A DNA stretch of 64,000 bases from an uncultured Caulobacterales bacterium. Its GTDB lineage: Bacteria; Pseudomonadota; Alphaproteobacteria; Caulobacterales; Caulobacteraceae. The position numbers and the translations under genes are program-made. Below the pieces are notes generated by a model. The model ran no database searches and was not told where the DNA came from. It saw only the letters and a program-made list of their open reading frames with translations. Each line of letters starts with the position of its first letter. Within the stretch, counting starts at the first letter, position 1. Below, one piece after another: positions 8,914-18,183 of this stretch. Where the stretch lies: the NCBI GenBank assembly GCA_903840435.1, contig CAIMFV010000017.1, positions 1 to 64,000 on the forward strand, written 5' to 3'.

Positions 8914-10065
8914 GGCCTTGGCGCGGGCGCGCGCCGATTGCACGATCCGCTTGATCCGCCGAAGCTCGCGCTTCAGTTCGCCGCCGGTGACCAGCCGCCA
9001 TTGCAGCTTAGCGCTCAAGCCTTCGAGCTCCGCCCAGAAGCGGCCGAAATGCGGGGTGCGCGCGGCCGATACGAAGGCGGCAGGCGAGACACCAAGCTTG
9101 CGCGCCCAGGCGTCCGTCTCGGACAAGATGTCACCCGACTCCCAAAGGGTACGCAGGCTGCGGCGCCAAACCGCCCGTCGCAGCACCGAGACCGCGACTT
9201 CCAATGCATCGTCGCAGGGATGGTCAGGCTCGCCGCGCAACCGGATTTGATCTGAAAGCCCACCGAGGGCACGCCCGTCAGTTCGCGCCGAAGTGACCAC
9301 ATGCACGTCCAGGCTATGACGGATCTTGCCGTCGATCAGCCGGACTTCTTCAAACAGCGCCCGGTCTTCGCCCACGGTTAAGGGCGGCAGTCCGCCGATC
9401 CGCTCATAGACCGACGCCCGGATGGCTGCGCTGGCGCCGCAGTTTTGATTGTGCTTCGGCCAGGGATCGTGGGCTTCAGGATCGGCGCGGGCTTGCAGCT
9501 CGGCCGCCAGTTGCTGATATTCCCATTCCAAACGGCCCCGGTCGAGAATGGCGGCGGGAAGTTCCATCAACTCCATCGGGTCGGCCATGACATAGCCGGC
9601 CACTGCATCTAGCCCCGATTCAATCTCTTTTAGATTTTGCTCGACCCAATCCTCATCCACCAAGGTATCAGCGTCAGTGGTCAATATCACCCCGTCGGGG
9701 TGAGCCAGGCGGGCGGCGGCGTCCATTCCCAATTTACGGGCCCAGCCTGCGGTGGCGAAGCCTTTGGGCAGACGCACAGAGTGGGTTTGCAGATGAAACG
9801 GCAGCTGAGGGCCAATCTCGCGAATACGCGCCAGTGTGCCATCGTCACAATTGTTCAAGAGGGCCACCACCACCAGTTGGCTGATATCGACACCGACCTG
9901 CTCGGCGAAAGCCGCCAAACACTGAACGATACGATCTTCCTCATTCTTGACCGGAATCGCGACCACAGCCCGCGGGCGGGTCGCGCCGAGCGGCGCGCCA
10001 AAGGTCTCCACCTCAGCGGTGAAGTCGTTATGGCTTTCGAGGTCGGGGCGAGAAGGCCTGTTCAT
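8899..10065 (-). CDS. Family 2 glycosyltransferase
   Basis: 388 aa. The GT-A fold of family 2 is visible: AVVAIPVKNEEDRIVQCLAA near residue 35, a DAD metal-binding triplet in ILTTDADTLVDEDWVEQNL near residue 125, and an acceptor-side segment VGEDRALFEEVRLIDGKI near 225. There are no membrane helices, so it is a cytosolic or peripheral enzyme that uses a nucleotide sugar; donor and acceptor cannot be told from sequence. The start is the ATG at 10065 with AGGA upstream; a longer open frame to 10287 has no family similarity. The gene stands alone and is convergent with mlaC. Confidence 0.85.
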   Translation of the reverse strand: MNRPSRPDLESHNDFTAEVETFGAPLGATRPRAVVAIPVKNEEDRIVQCLAAFAEQVGVDISQLVVVALLNNCDDGTLARIREIGPQLPFHLQTHSVRLPKGFATAGWARKLGMDAAARLAHPDGVILTTDADTLVDEDWVEQNLKEIESGLDAVAGYVMADPMELMELPAAILDRGRLEWEYQQLAAELQARADPEAHDPWPKHNQNCGASAAIRASVYERIGGLPPLTVGEDRALFEEVRLIDGKIRHSLDVHVVTSARTDGRALGGLSDQIRLRGEPDHPCDDALEVAVSVLRRAVWRRSLRTLWESGDILSETDAWARKLGVSPAAFVSAARTPHFGRFWAELEGLSAKLQWRLVTGGELKRELRRIKRIVQSARARAKASVAR

Positions 10066-10341
10066 CGTCCGGTCGTCCTTGGACAATCGGAACGGTTCCT
10101 TTGACGGCGGAAAAGGGCGCAAGGGGCGTCGTCTGTCATTCTTGTCTGAATCTGGCGGCGCAGCGGTTGGCGCGAAACGGTGAGGGCGCACAAGCCATCC
10201 CTCTCCAGCGAGGCTCTTCACATAGACGATTGTAACGCCATCGGCTAGGGGTTGTGGTCTGACAATTGCAACAAGGCTGTCAAGCACCCTCTGAAAACAA
10301 CGAGCAGATCGAACGCTTGGTCGGTTTTCGTGTTGCGTGGT

Positions 10342-10836
10342 CTAGGCCGCGCGAATGCCGCTCGGCATGCGGGAGGCAGGCGCGTTAAGCGCGACGTCAA
10401 AGCCAAGGATCATATCGACGGTCATACCGTCTGAGGCGAGGGGTAGCCGCAACCACAGCAATGACGAAACGCTTCCGCTGCGCGATGCGACCGGCTGACA
10501 GCCAACCGCAGGACGAGCCGTTTCGACCACTTGGTTTAACTGTTCCCGCCAATAGCTGACTTCAGCTTCGCCGTAGATTTCATCGAGGCGACGCCCGGTG
10601 ATCTCACAGCCATAGACCGAATAGAGACCGGTTCCTGCCAGTCTTTGGCGAAAGAAGTGGCCCGCTTGGTGGGGAACAACATCGATGAGGCTGATGGTCG
10701 GGAGCAGTCTTTTCAGCTGGACCGGGTCGAGCTGGGCGCGCGATGGCAACCGGCCATTCCGACGAAGCGACGCCCAATAGGCGAACACTTCTTGGTGGCG
10801 GCGCGCAGACGCCGATGTCTCCAATTTGCCCAGCAT
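10342..10836 (-). CDS. PAS_5-domain protein of unknown function
   Basis: About 164 aa from ATG 10836 (a TTG at 10905 would add 23 residues but crosses a possible regulatory site). The protein matches the alphaproteobacterial PAS_5 family: a leading helix HQEVFAYWASLRRNGRLPSR, then LLPTISLIDV, FRQRLAGTGLYSVYG, ITGRRLDEIYG and a C-terminal SSLLWLRLPLASDG strand pair. Such proteins usually consist only of this sensor domain. Their ligand and partner are mostly unknown. It is a single-gene unit. Confidence 0.8.
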   Translation of the reverse strand: MLGKLETSASARRHQEVFAYWASLRRNGRLPSRAQLDPVQLKRLLPTISLIDVVPHQAGHFFRQRLAGTGLYSVYGCEITGRRLDEIYGEAEVSYWREQLNQVVETARPAVGCQPVASRSGSVSSLLWLRLPLASDGMTVDMILGFDVALNAPASRMPSGIRAA

Positions 10837-10872
10837 ATTCAGATTCGCCCGCAACCCCTTGGAATCACTTTG

Positions 10873-10887
10873 GTAACTATCTCTTAA
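10873..10887 (-). promoter_or_regulatory. CtrA-like half-degenerate site upstream of the PAS_5 gene
   Basis: Read on the minus strand this is TTAA, seven bases, then TTAC, one base off the CtrA consensus TTAA-N7-TTAA. It lies about 37-51 bases upstream of the chosen ATG, where a CtrA-activated promoter would have it. One mismatch in a short motif makes chance occurrence quite possible. Confidence 0.3.
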
Positions 10888-11087
10888 ACATCGATTCTTG
10901 CGCAAGCGAATTTTGATTCGCTAAGTGGATCAATTTTCCCGCTCCCTTGGAGCGAAACGCGTGATTCCCAAAACGCTAGGGGAGGTTTTCCCTTACGCGA
11001 TAAGGAAGTCTTGCGTTTCGCCTCAGGAAGGCGGGGTCGGCCAAACCAATGAGGAGCGGTTCCTAGGGTGATTCCGAAGGGCGGGCG

Positions 11088-11516
11088 CTATGGCAAATTG
11101 GTGTCCGCGAGGCGTCCAATCTGTCCGAGCCCCATTTGCTTGGCGAGGTCGGAACGTGCCTTGGCATAGTTGGGCGCCACCATGGGATAGTCCTTCGGCA
11201 GTCCCCATTTTTTACGGTAGTCCTCGGGGCTCATGCCGTATTTCGACCGAAGATGGCGCTTTAACGATTTGAATTTTCGTCCATCTTCCAAACAGATGAG
11301 AAAATCGGGGGTGATGGAGCGCTTTATCGAGATGGCTGGCTCCTTGGCAGGTTCCACAGGCGCGGGCCCGCTGTCCGACAAACGTGACAGCGCCTGAAAC
11401 ACGCTTCCAATCACGCTCGCCAAGTCTGCCTGAGGAAGGCTATTCGCCGCCACATAGGCGGCGACAATTTCTGTCGTCATTCCGAGGAGTTCGTTCTTCT
11501 CGTCCATCATGTCCAT
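11088..11516 (-). CDS. mucR: MucR/Ros family transcriptional regulator
   Basis: About 142 aa from ATG 11516 (neighbouring ATGs at 11510 and 11507 are possible). The N-terminus (LLGMTTEIVAAYVAANSLP) is the conserved MucR oligomerisation helix. The C-terminal Ros-type DNA-binding domain contains ICLEDGRKFKSLKRHLRSKY, MSPEDYRKKWGLPKDYP and MVAPNYAKARSDLAKQMGLG. The classical second cysteine is replaced by the acidic residue usual in MucR homologues, and lysine stands where a second histidine often is. In Caulobacter, MucR proteins silence AT-rich promoters of cell-cycle and flagellar genes. The region upstream is AT-rich and contains a perfect dyad at 11663-11683, which suggests autoregulation. 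Confidence 0.92.
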   Translation of the reverse strand: MDMMDEKNELLGMTTEIVAAYVAANSLPQADLASVIGSVFQALSRLSDSGPAPVEPAKEPAISIKRSITPDFLICLEDGRKFKSLKRHLRSKYGMSPEDYRKKWGLPKDYPMVAPNYAKARSDLAKQMGLGQIGRLADTNLP

Positions 11517-11662
11517 CGCTAAATTTTGAAAGCTCCGATCCGTTGAATTTGGAACTTTCCAGTCAAAAACGAATCGAGCCTGATAAAACTTCTCTACAAT
11601 ACTCGCGACAATTTCAAAACAGATAATGAAAATGCGACTATATTTAAAATATGAGTGATTTA

Positions 11663-11683
11663 GGTGTAATTGTAAATTACACC
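11663..11683. promoter_or_regulatory. Perfect 9-3-9 dyad upstream of mucR
   Basis: GGTGTAATT, three bases GTA, then AATTACACC form an uninterrupted inverted repeat. It lies about 147 bases upstream of the mucR start and 30 bases past the DUF2336 stop, in a 196-base AT-rich gap. It is GC-poor and not followed by a T run, so an operator is more likely than a terminator. The same GGTGTAATT half-site occurs upstream of the flagellin gene (26678-26686). Confidence 0.55.
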
Positions 11684-11712
11684 GAGTGGACAATTTTAGG
11701 GCAATTTATACT

Positions 11713-12963
11713 TTAAGTTGATTTATCCAGCCCAAAGGCAAGGATCGCTGACCGTTCAGTCAGGCTAAACTGCCCAAGATCCTCTTCGCCAGCCCGGGCT
11801 GCGTCGATTAGCGCCGGCGTCAGCGCCGAGGTCAGGGCCCAGTTCCAGTAGCGCAGCACGGTTTGCGCCCGATCTACGGCCATCATGTCAAAGGTTTCAA
11901 TCGTGCGCTCAAGCGCCGGCGCGAGGTCGCCTGAGGCAGTGGTTTCGGGTCGGCGCATACCGATCCAAAGCGATATCAGCGCGTCCCGTTTCAAGCCGGT
12001 AGCTTTGCAAAGCACGGCCAAGGCCTCGCCGGTCGGATCAGAGAAGATTTTGGCGGCAGTGGCGGGTTTTACCCCACACATGAAGCCGATCTCCCTGACC
12101 AAGGTGCGGGTCAGGCCAGCCTCTGCAGCCGTAACCGCGCCTTCCAAGGTTTTGTATGGACTGCGTTCCGCAGCGATCCGGTTTCGTTGTCGACGTTCGA
12201 CAAATTGTAAGGCCTTGCGTACGGTTGGGTCTGACCAGTTTTCCGCCGCTGCAATGGTGAACACGTCGGACGACACCTCTTGAAGCGACTCCCGACCGAT
12301 GGCGAACCGCTGCAAAATGACGCGGCGGTCCTCTGCGCCACACCACCAGAACATGACATAGGCTTGGGCCGGTTTGAGTTCCGGGCGTCGCAGAATGAGC
12401 GACGGTAGTTTTGGCGAGGTTCGGGAGAGTGAGACTGCGGCTTCAAGGGCGCGGAGGGACAGGGACACGCCGGGATTGCGCAAGGCCGCCTCGATCACCG
12501 CTGGCTCCATATTTTCAGCCAGGGCGTCCGAAACAGCTTGGCTGACCTCGCGGCGCTTGGCGATCGCCACGCGGTGTTCGACTGTCATCCGCCGGGCACA
12601 GATGATCAGGTCGCTGTCCTGAAGAAGTGTCCCGTCCAGCATGATTGCGGCAACTTCAATGTCGTCGAGCAGGAAAAAGCAGGCGAGGTCCTGGGGAATA
12701 TCCGGCAGCTTCGCCACCCGTGTCGCAACTCGCTTACGCTCTTCCACCGTCGCATCGGAAAGGGTTTCGACCAACAGGTTGGATGTCGCCGCGCGCTCAA
12801 ACCCATTGATTCGACTGGAAGGCAGACTGACCACGTCGGCCAGCCGACGCATCAAGGCTGTCCGCGCCCGTCGTTCCCGCACCGCACCGCCCTCTGTGCT
12901 CAAGGTGCGCCCGAGGAAATCTTGCTCTTCCGGCGTTTCCGCAACGCGCGACATCTCGGTCAT
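11713..12963 (-). CDS. DUF2336 family protein
   Basis: About 416 aa from ATG 12963 (GTG 12978 also possible). It is an all-helical, HEAT-like protein of the alphaproteobacterial DUF2336 family: ERRARTALMRRLADVV, RVATRVAKLPDIP, LACFFLLDDIEVAAIML, VSLSLRALEAAVSLSR, and a C-terminal helical part with FMCGVKPATAAKIFSDP. No signal peptide or membrane span is seen, so it should be cytosolic. The function of the family is unknown to me. The gene lies alone between the crotonase and mucR. Confidence 0.8.
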   Translation of the reverse strand: MTEMSRVAETPEEQDFLGRTLSTEGGAVRERRARTALMRRLADVVSLPSSRINGFERAATSNLLVETLSDATVEERKRVATRVAKLPDIPQDLACFFLLDDIEVAAIMLDGTLLQDSDLIICARRMTVEHRVAIAKRREVSQAVSDALAENMEPAVIEAALRNPGVSLSLRALEAAVSLSRTSPKLPSLILRRPELKPAQAYVMFWWCGAEDRRVILQRFAIGRESLQEVSSDVFTIAAAENWSDPTVRKALQFVERRQRNRIAAERSPYKTLEGAVTAAEAGLTRTLVREIGFMCGVKPATAAKIFSDPTGEALAVLCKATGLKRDALISLWIGMRRPETTASGDLAPALERTIETFDMMAVDRAQTVLRYWNWALTSALTPALIDAARAGEEDLGQFSLTERSAILAFGLDKST

Positions 12964-13056
12964 GGCAGATTCCAACACGACTAAGCGTGGAAGTCTGCCA
13001 GATCGAAGTTAATCACTGGTGCATCCTTAGGGGGCTGGCAAACCGTGCGTGTCGGC

Positions 13057-13941
13057 TCACTTAAATTCCGGCTGCGACCAATATGGCCAGACGTCCGGAA
13101 GGTCGTGCGACACGGTGTCGCTAAATTTCGCCGGGCGCTTTTCCAAGAAGCTCGACACCCCCTCGCGCGCATCGGCCGACTGGCCTCGTGAGGTGATCGC
13201 ACGACTATCGGCGCGATGGGCGTCCATGGGGTGGGCGGCGCCCAGCATGCGCCACATCATTTGCCGGGTGAGCGCGGTTGAAACCGGCGCCGTATTGTCG
13301 ATGATCTCGCGCGCCAGGGCGGTCGCAGCCGGCAGGAGGTCCTCGGGGGCATGTAAGGACCGAACCAAGCCGCGCTGATGGGCCTCCTCAGACGAAAAAA
13401 CCCGACCCGAATAGCACCACTCCAGGGCGGTGGAGACACCGACGAGGCGGGGAAGAAACCAAGATGAGGCGGCCTCGGGGTTAATTCCGCGTCGATTGAA
13501 AACAAAGCCGTAGCGGGCCGTGGTTGAGGCCATGCGAATGTCCATGGCGAGTTGCATCGTGGCGCCAATGCCAACAGCCGCGCCATTGACGGCGGCAATG
13601 ACGGGCTTCAGGCTATCAAAAATCCGCAGGGTGACCCGTCCACCTCCGTCGCGAAACACATCGCCAATGCGGGTTTCTTCGCGCGCCGCTTCACCGCGCT
13701 TGGCGTAATCGAAGGTCGCGCCGCCAGCAGAAAGGTCCGCTCCGGCGCAGAAGGCCTTGCCCTCGCCTGTCACGATAACGGCCCCCACCGCGTCGTCGCG
13801 ATCAGTCAGGTCGAAGGCGTGCAGTAACTCTGTCATCATCTGGCCGGTGAAGGCGTTCATCCGATCAGGGCGGTTTAGCTTTAACAGGGCAATCCCATCA
13901 GCCACGCTGAGGTGGATGGTTTCGAAGGCGGGTATGGTCAT
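13057..13941 (-). CDS. Enoyl-CoA hydratase/isomerase (crotonase) family protein
   Basis: 294 aa, starting at ATG 13941. Crotonase landmarks: GIALLKLNRPDRMNAF near residue 15, AVIVTGEGKAFCAGADLS near 55-75 (oxyanion hole), KPVIAAVNGAAVGIGATM near 115 (second oxyanion glycine) and GINPEAASSWFLPRLVG near 155, which carries the conserved catalytic glutamate. It probably acts on a CoA thioester in fatty acid or amino acid breakdown. The C-terminus EGVSSFLEKRPAKFS is typical. The substrate cannot be assigned; there are no beta-oxidation genes beside it. Confidence 0.9.
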   Translation of the reverse strand: MTIPAFETIHLSVADGIALLKLNRPDRMNAFTGQMMTELLHAFDLTDRDDAVGAVIVTGEGKAFCAGADLSAGGATFDYAKRGEAAREETRIGDVFRDGGGRVTLRIFDSLKPVIAAVNGAAVGIGATMQLAMDIRMASTTARYGFVFNRRGINPEAASSWFLPRLVGVSTALEWCYSGRVFSSEEAHQRGLVRSLHAPEDLLPAATALAREIIDNTAPVSTALTRQMMWRMLGAAHPMDAHRADSRAITSRGQSADAREGVSSFLEKRPAKFSDTVSHDLPDVWPYWSQPEFK

Positions 13942-14029
13942 TTAATCCTCCCTGGCCCGCGGGTCTGGCAAGCCGCGCGCGATGTCGTTTGTTCAAAGGT
14001 GCTTCGGCGCCCTAGGGGAAGGCAAGCCC

Positions 14030-15169
14030 TCACGGCTTTCGGCTCAAGAAAAGGAAACTCAGCGCCTTTCGCGTCGGACGATCAAAGGCGCGATCGAGCA
14101 GGGTGGCGAAGAGGCAAAGTCCGCTCAAAAAGATCAGGCCTGACAGCGGCGCATAGGTCCAGACGTCGAAATCAACCAGGCGGTGCAGCATTTCGTAAAG
14201 CAGCCGACCCAAGGGCTCGTGCACTGTGTAGATGGCGTAAGACACCCCACCGATCCAGCCCATGATCTCGGCGATCCGGCCTTTTGGCTCAAAATGTGCT
14301 GCCCACAGCACGAGGGGGGGAAAGATCAGAAAGACCAGGGCGAATTCGTAGGCAAGGCGCAGCCCCGGAGGCGGCGTCACCATCAGCCCGGCGCCAAGCG
14401 CGAGGATTGCGGCGACGGCTCTAAGCGAGCTCGCAGCGCGAGCGTCGGGCGTCAGCCGATACATCACCACGCCGAGCAGAAACGAAAAACCCATGCGGAA
14501 GGGAACCGCCCACCGCGTTGCATCCGTATAGCCAAGATCAAGTGTTCCGTGATGCAGACCTGCCAGCACAAGTCCTGCGGCGCACACGCCAATCACTGCC
14601 CAAAGCTGTTTCACGCCAATGTGCCGCGCCACGGCGGCATAGACGAGGTTCAGTGCAATTTCTGGCAGCAGGGTCCAGCTTGGCGAGTTCAGACTGTAGC
14701 CGCCCGTCGTTGCGCCTTTCGGTCCCGGCGCCATGAGGAGGGCCAGCGCGGCGGTCTCGACAATCATTTTCATTGTCCAGGGGTCACCCTCCTTGTCGAG
14801 CATGAAGAGCCGCAACAGCAGCGCAAACCCTAGGCCCGCCAAATAAAGCGGATAAAGGCGGATGAGGCGAATGGCGAGAAACTGCCGCAAAAAACCTCCG
14901 GCGAGCAGCCGGGGCTCATAGGCCCGCGCCACGACAAAACCCGAGAGGAGGAAGAACAGATCGACGGCGAGAAAGCTCTCTGGAAAGGAAAGGGGCCCGA
15001 GAAAGGGGCCGAGATGCCGGGTGGCGACCAAGAGCGCCGCAAGGCCGCGAAGGCCGTCAAAGGTTCGGTAGACCCCCCGGTCCGTCCCCGCTGTGGGCTT
15101 GGCCGTCACCCGGTTCACTTTCATTTCCGCCGAAACTGGCGCGCGCCCGTTTTTTCCGCTCACGGTCAT
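14030..15169 (-). CDS. Acyltransferase 3 family membrane protein
   Basis: About 379 aa from ATG 15169 (AAAGGT just upstream; ATG 15124 is an alternative). The family signature is at the start: YRTFDGLRGLAALLVATRHL carries the conserved Arg and His, and AVDLFFLLSGFVVARAYEP follows. About ten hydrophobic helices are spread over the rest. Such inner-membrane enzymes O-acylate extracytoplasmic sugars, for example in lipopolysaccharide or exopolysaccharide. It is divergent from the helicase gene, with the two starts only about 75 bases apart. Confidence 0.85.
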   Translation of the reverse strand: MTVSGKNGRAPVSAEMKVNRVTAKPTAGTDRGVYRTFDGLRGLAALLVATRHLGPFLGPLSFPESFLAVDLFFLLSGFVVARAYEPRLLAGGFLRQFLAIRLIRLYPLYLAGLGFALLLRLFMLDKEGDPWTMKMIVETAALALLMAPGPKGATTGGYSLNSPSWTLLPEIALNLVYAAVARHIGVKQLWAVIGVCAAGLVLAGLHHGTLDLGYTDATRWAVPFRMGFSFLLGVVMYRLTPDARAASSLRAVAAILALGAGLMVTPPPGLRLAYEFALVFLIFPPLVLWAAHFEPKGRIAEIMGWIGGVSYAIYTVHEPLGRLLYEMLHRLVDFDVWTYAPLSGLIFLSGLCLFATLLDRAFDRPTRKALSFLFLSRKP

Positions 15170-15245
15170 ACCTTTGCGACACGTTTTCAAGCAAGCGCGT
15201 TTGGCGCTTTTCGCCAGCCCAAGCCTCGCCTATGTCCTAAGCCAC

Positions 15246-18101
15246 ATGGAAGACCTGCCAGACCCGCAAACCGAAAGGTCCAAAACGCCGCTGTCGCTGC
15301 CGACGGCGGTCGCGACGCCTCTGCTCGCCTTGGCCGTCCTGCCTGGGCCCACAGCGGCGGCGGCCCAGTCGGATCGGGAGCCACGGTCCCTTAGCGCCGC
15401 CGAGGCCCGCTCTGCCTTCCAAGATGGGAATATCTTGGTCGTCCATGCAGCTGCCACCGCGCGCAGGCTCAAATCCCCTCCGCCACCTCGCTCCAAGCGC
15501 ATCCATGACCTATTGGAGCTTTTCGCTTTTGTGCGGCCGGGCCAGTTCGCCGCGCCGACGGCCACGGGGGTCGCCATGGCGCTCGGCCTTTCCCCGCCAA
15601 CCGACGCGACCGCTTCCGCCGTGGCGCTGCAGACCGCCATGCAAACCTTGCTGACCGAATTGAGCCAGCCCGCCTATCCAGGACGCGCCCATGCCTATGC
15701 GATCGCGCGCACCCTGCAACGCGGCGGCTGGGCGTTTGGCGATCGTGTGGTCGCCGCCTTGGAAGCCGCCGGGCCGCTATCGTCACGGGATCCGGGATCG
15801 GGTCTTGATGTCTGGGCGCGTCTTGGGGCTTGGGAAGAGGCCGCCCCACTTGGCGAACCCGGCTCCCGGCCCGCCACACCTGAGGCAGCGCGCGTGCGGC
15901 TGCGCGAGGTTCTCGAACGCAAAGGTCTCGATGAGGCAAGACCCACCCAAGCCCAATATGCGCAAGAAGCCGCATTTGTCTTCTCGGCACGGGATCGGGA
16001 AGGCGAGCCGCGCGTGATGTTGGCGGAGGCAGGGACCGGCACCGGCAAGACGCTGGCCTATCTGGCGCCCGCTTCGGTCTTTGCCGAGTTGAACGGACCC
16101 TCTGTCTGGATATCGACCTATACCCGCGCCTTACAACGCCAGATCGAGCGCGAAAGCGCGGCCCTCTTCCCTGACCCGGCGGAGCGCGCGCGCCGCGCTG
16201 TGGTCCGTAAAGGCCGCGAGAACTATCTTTGTTTGTTGAACTTCCAAGATCTCGTTCAAGCCGCCCAGCAGGGCGGCGGCGACCTTGTCAGTGCTGCGCT
16301 CACGGCGCGCTGGATCAGCGTCACACGGGATGGCGATATGACCGGAGGGGATTATCCGGCTTGGTTGTCTGGACTGTTCGCCTCGGGGTTCGGCGCGGCG
16401 ACACCGGGGGTCTTGGTAGATCGACGCGGGGAGTGTGTGCACGCCGGATGCCCCCACTATCGGGTCTGCTTCATTGAAAAAGCCGTCCGTGCCTCGCGCA
16501 GCGCTGATCTTGTGATTGCCAACCATGCCCTGGTCTTATCCCAAGCAGCTTTTGACGGCGCGCGTCGGTCGCGGGGTGGGCGGGCGGATGGCGAGAGCAC
16601 TCTGCTGCGCCGGATTATTTTTGACGAAGGCCATCATCTTTTCGACGCCGCCGATCAGGCCTTTTCCGCCGCCATTTCCGGCGCCGAGGCCTTTGAGCTC
16701 CGGCGTTGGATTCGCGGACCGGAGGGCCGCAGGCGCGGCCGCGGTTTAGAAATGCGACTAGCAGACCTGCTCGGTGGCCAGGATGCTGCCCGCCAAGCCC
16801 TGGCGCGGGTGATTGGCGCGGCCAGTCAATTGCCAGGCGAGGGCTGGTCAATGCGGGTGGTCGGCGGCGGCGCGCAAGGTGACTTGACGCCCAACCCACC
16901 GGTCGGCCCGATTGAGGTCTTTCTTGCAGCGGCCCTGGCCCAATTGCGGGCTCGCGGCGCTGAAGGGGAAGGGGAAAGCCTTGGGCTTGAATGTTCAGCC
17001 CGCCCGGCCACGCCAGACCTGCTCGCCACAGCGCCCGCGGCGCTCGAGGTGCTGTTGAATATTGAGCGGCCTTTGGTGGTCCTAGCGCGCGCCTTAGAAG
17101 ACCTGTTGGATGCCGAAGCCGACAGTCTGTCCGGGGCCGAGAAGGCGAGGATTGAAGGGGCCCTGCGTGGGTTGGATCGCCGGGCGCGGTTTCAACTGCC
17201 CGCCTGGCGCGGCGTGTTGCAGGCCGTGCTTGCCGATGAAGGGGATCCGCAATTTGTCGACTGGTTCGAGGCCGTGGCCTCCCAGGGGCGCTTGGTCGAT
17301 GTGGCCTTGCGCCGCCATTATGTCGACCCGACCGAACCCTTGGCTGCGGCTGTGCTTCGCCCGGCCCACGGCGTTTTGGTGACCAGCGCCACCTTGTCCG
17401 ACCCCGGCCATGCCCACCCGTTCGCGCTGGCCGAAATGCGCTCCGGTGCGGCGCGTCTGGAGGAGACGCCAAAAATCCTCAAGCTTGCCTCCCCCTTTGA
17501 CTATCGCGCCAATGCCTTGGCGTTGGTGGTGACGGACGTGACCAAAACCGACGCGCGCCAGGTGGCGGCGGCCATGCGCGAGCTCTTCCTTGCGGCGGGT
17601 GGCGGCGCCCTTGGCCTCTTTACCGCCGTCAGACGCCTTCGCACGGTCCACGACCTTATCGCCGGCCCCCTCGCTCAGAAGGGGCTGTCGCTCTACGCCC
17701 AACATGTCGACGCGCTGGAGGTCGGCGCCCTCGTCGACATTTTCCGCGCCGAGGTCGATAGCTGCCTCCTCGGCACAGACGCGGTGCGTGACGGCGTGGA
17801 TGTGCCGGGCAGAGCCTTGCGCCTGATCTGTTTTGACCGAGCCCCGTGGCCACGACCGGATTTGTTGCATAAGGCGCGGCGCGAATCCTTTGGCGGGCGG
17901 GCCTATGATGACAGCCTGGCGCGCGGTCGCATCGCCCAGGCCTTTGGCCGGCTGATCCGGCGCGACGACGACCGGGGCGTGTTCGTCATGCTTGACGCGG
18001 CGACGCCGACCCGCCTGTTTTCCGGCCTGCCAGAGGGGGTGGAGTTGCGCCGCCTTGACCTGGTCTCGGCGCTGGAAACGGTGCGCGGATTTCTCGGCTG
18101 A
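15246..18101 (+). CDS. DinG/XPD-type ATP-dependent DNA helicase (Fe-S)
   Basis: 951 aa from ATG 15246. Superfamily 2 motifs: Walker A AEAGTGTGKT near residue 260, the Q-like TQAQYAQEAAFVF before it, the DEGHH box near 460, VTSATLSD near 710, and DGVDVPG with AFGRLIRRDDDRG near 850-900. Between Walker A and DEGH lie four cysteines (ENYLC, GECVHAGCPHYRVC), which fit the 4Fe-4S cluster of the DinG/XPD group. The enzyme should unwind DNA 5' to 3' at damaged or stalled structures. About 250 residues precede the helicase core and contain LLELFAFVRPGQF; similar extensions occur in alphaproteobacterial relatives. Confidence 0.88.
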   Translation: MEDLPDPQTERSKTPLSLPTAVATPLLALAVLPGPTAAAAQSDREPRSLSAAEARSAFQDGNILVVHAAATARRLKSPPPPRSKRIHDLLELFAFVRPGQFAAPTATGVAMALGLSPPTDATASAVALQTAMQTLLTELSQPAYPGRAHAYAIARTLQRGGWAFGDRVVAALEAAGPLSSRDPGSGLDVWARLGAWEEAAPLGEPGSRPATPEAARVRLREVLERKGLDEARPTQAQYAQEAAFVFSARDREGEPRVMLAEAGTGTGKTLAYLAPASVFAELNGPSVWISTYTRALQRQIERESAALFPDPAERARRAVVRKGRENYLCLLNFQDLVQAAQQGGGDLVSAALTARWISVTRDGDMTGGDYPAWLSGLFASGFGAATPGVLVDRRGECVHAGCPHYRVCFIEKAVRASRSADLVIANHALVLSQAAFDGARRSRGGRADGESTLLRRIIFDEGHHLFDAADQAFSAAISGAEAFELRRWIRGPEGRRRGRGLEMRLADLLGGQDAARQALARVIGAASQLPGEGWSMRVVGGGAQGDLTPNPPVGPIEVFLAAALAQLRARGAEGEGESLGLECSARPATPDLLATAPAALEVLLNIERPLVVLARALEDLLDAEADSLSGAEKARIEGALRGLDRRARFQLPAWRGVLQAVLADEGDPQFVDWFEAVASQGRLVDVALRRHYVDPTEPLAAAVLRPAHGVLVTSATLSDPGHAHPFALAEMRSGAARLEETPKILKLASPFDYRANALALVVTDVTKTDARQVAAAMRELFLAAGGGALGLFTAVRRLRTVHDLIAGPLAQKGLSLYAQHVDALEVGALVDIFRAEVDSCLLGTDAVRDGVDVPGRALRLICFDRAPWPRPDLLHKARRESFGGRAYDDSLARGRIAQAFGRLIRRDDDRGVFVMLDAATPTRLFSGLPEGVELRRLDLVSALETVRGFLG

Positions 18102-18183
18102 AGTTTTTCAGCTTCCACACTTCCCAATCCGCCCGGTCCGCGCTTAATGCGCAGACGACGAAACGCGGAAGAAAGACAGGGCC

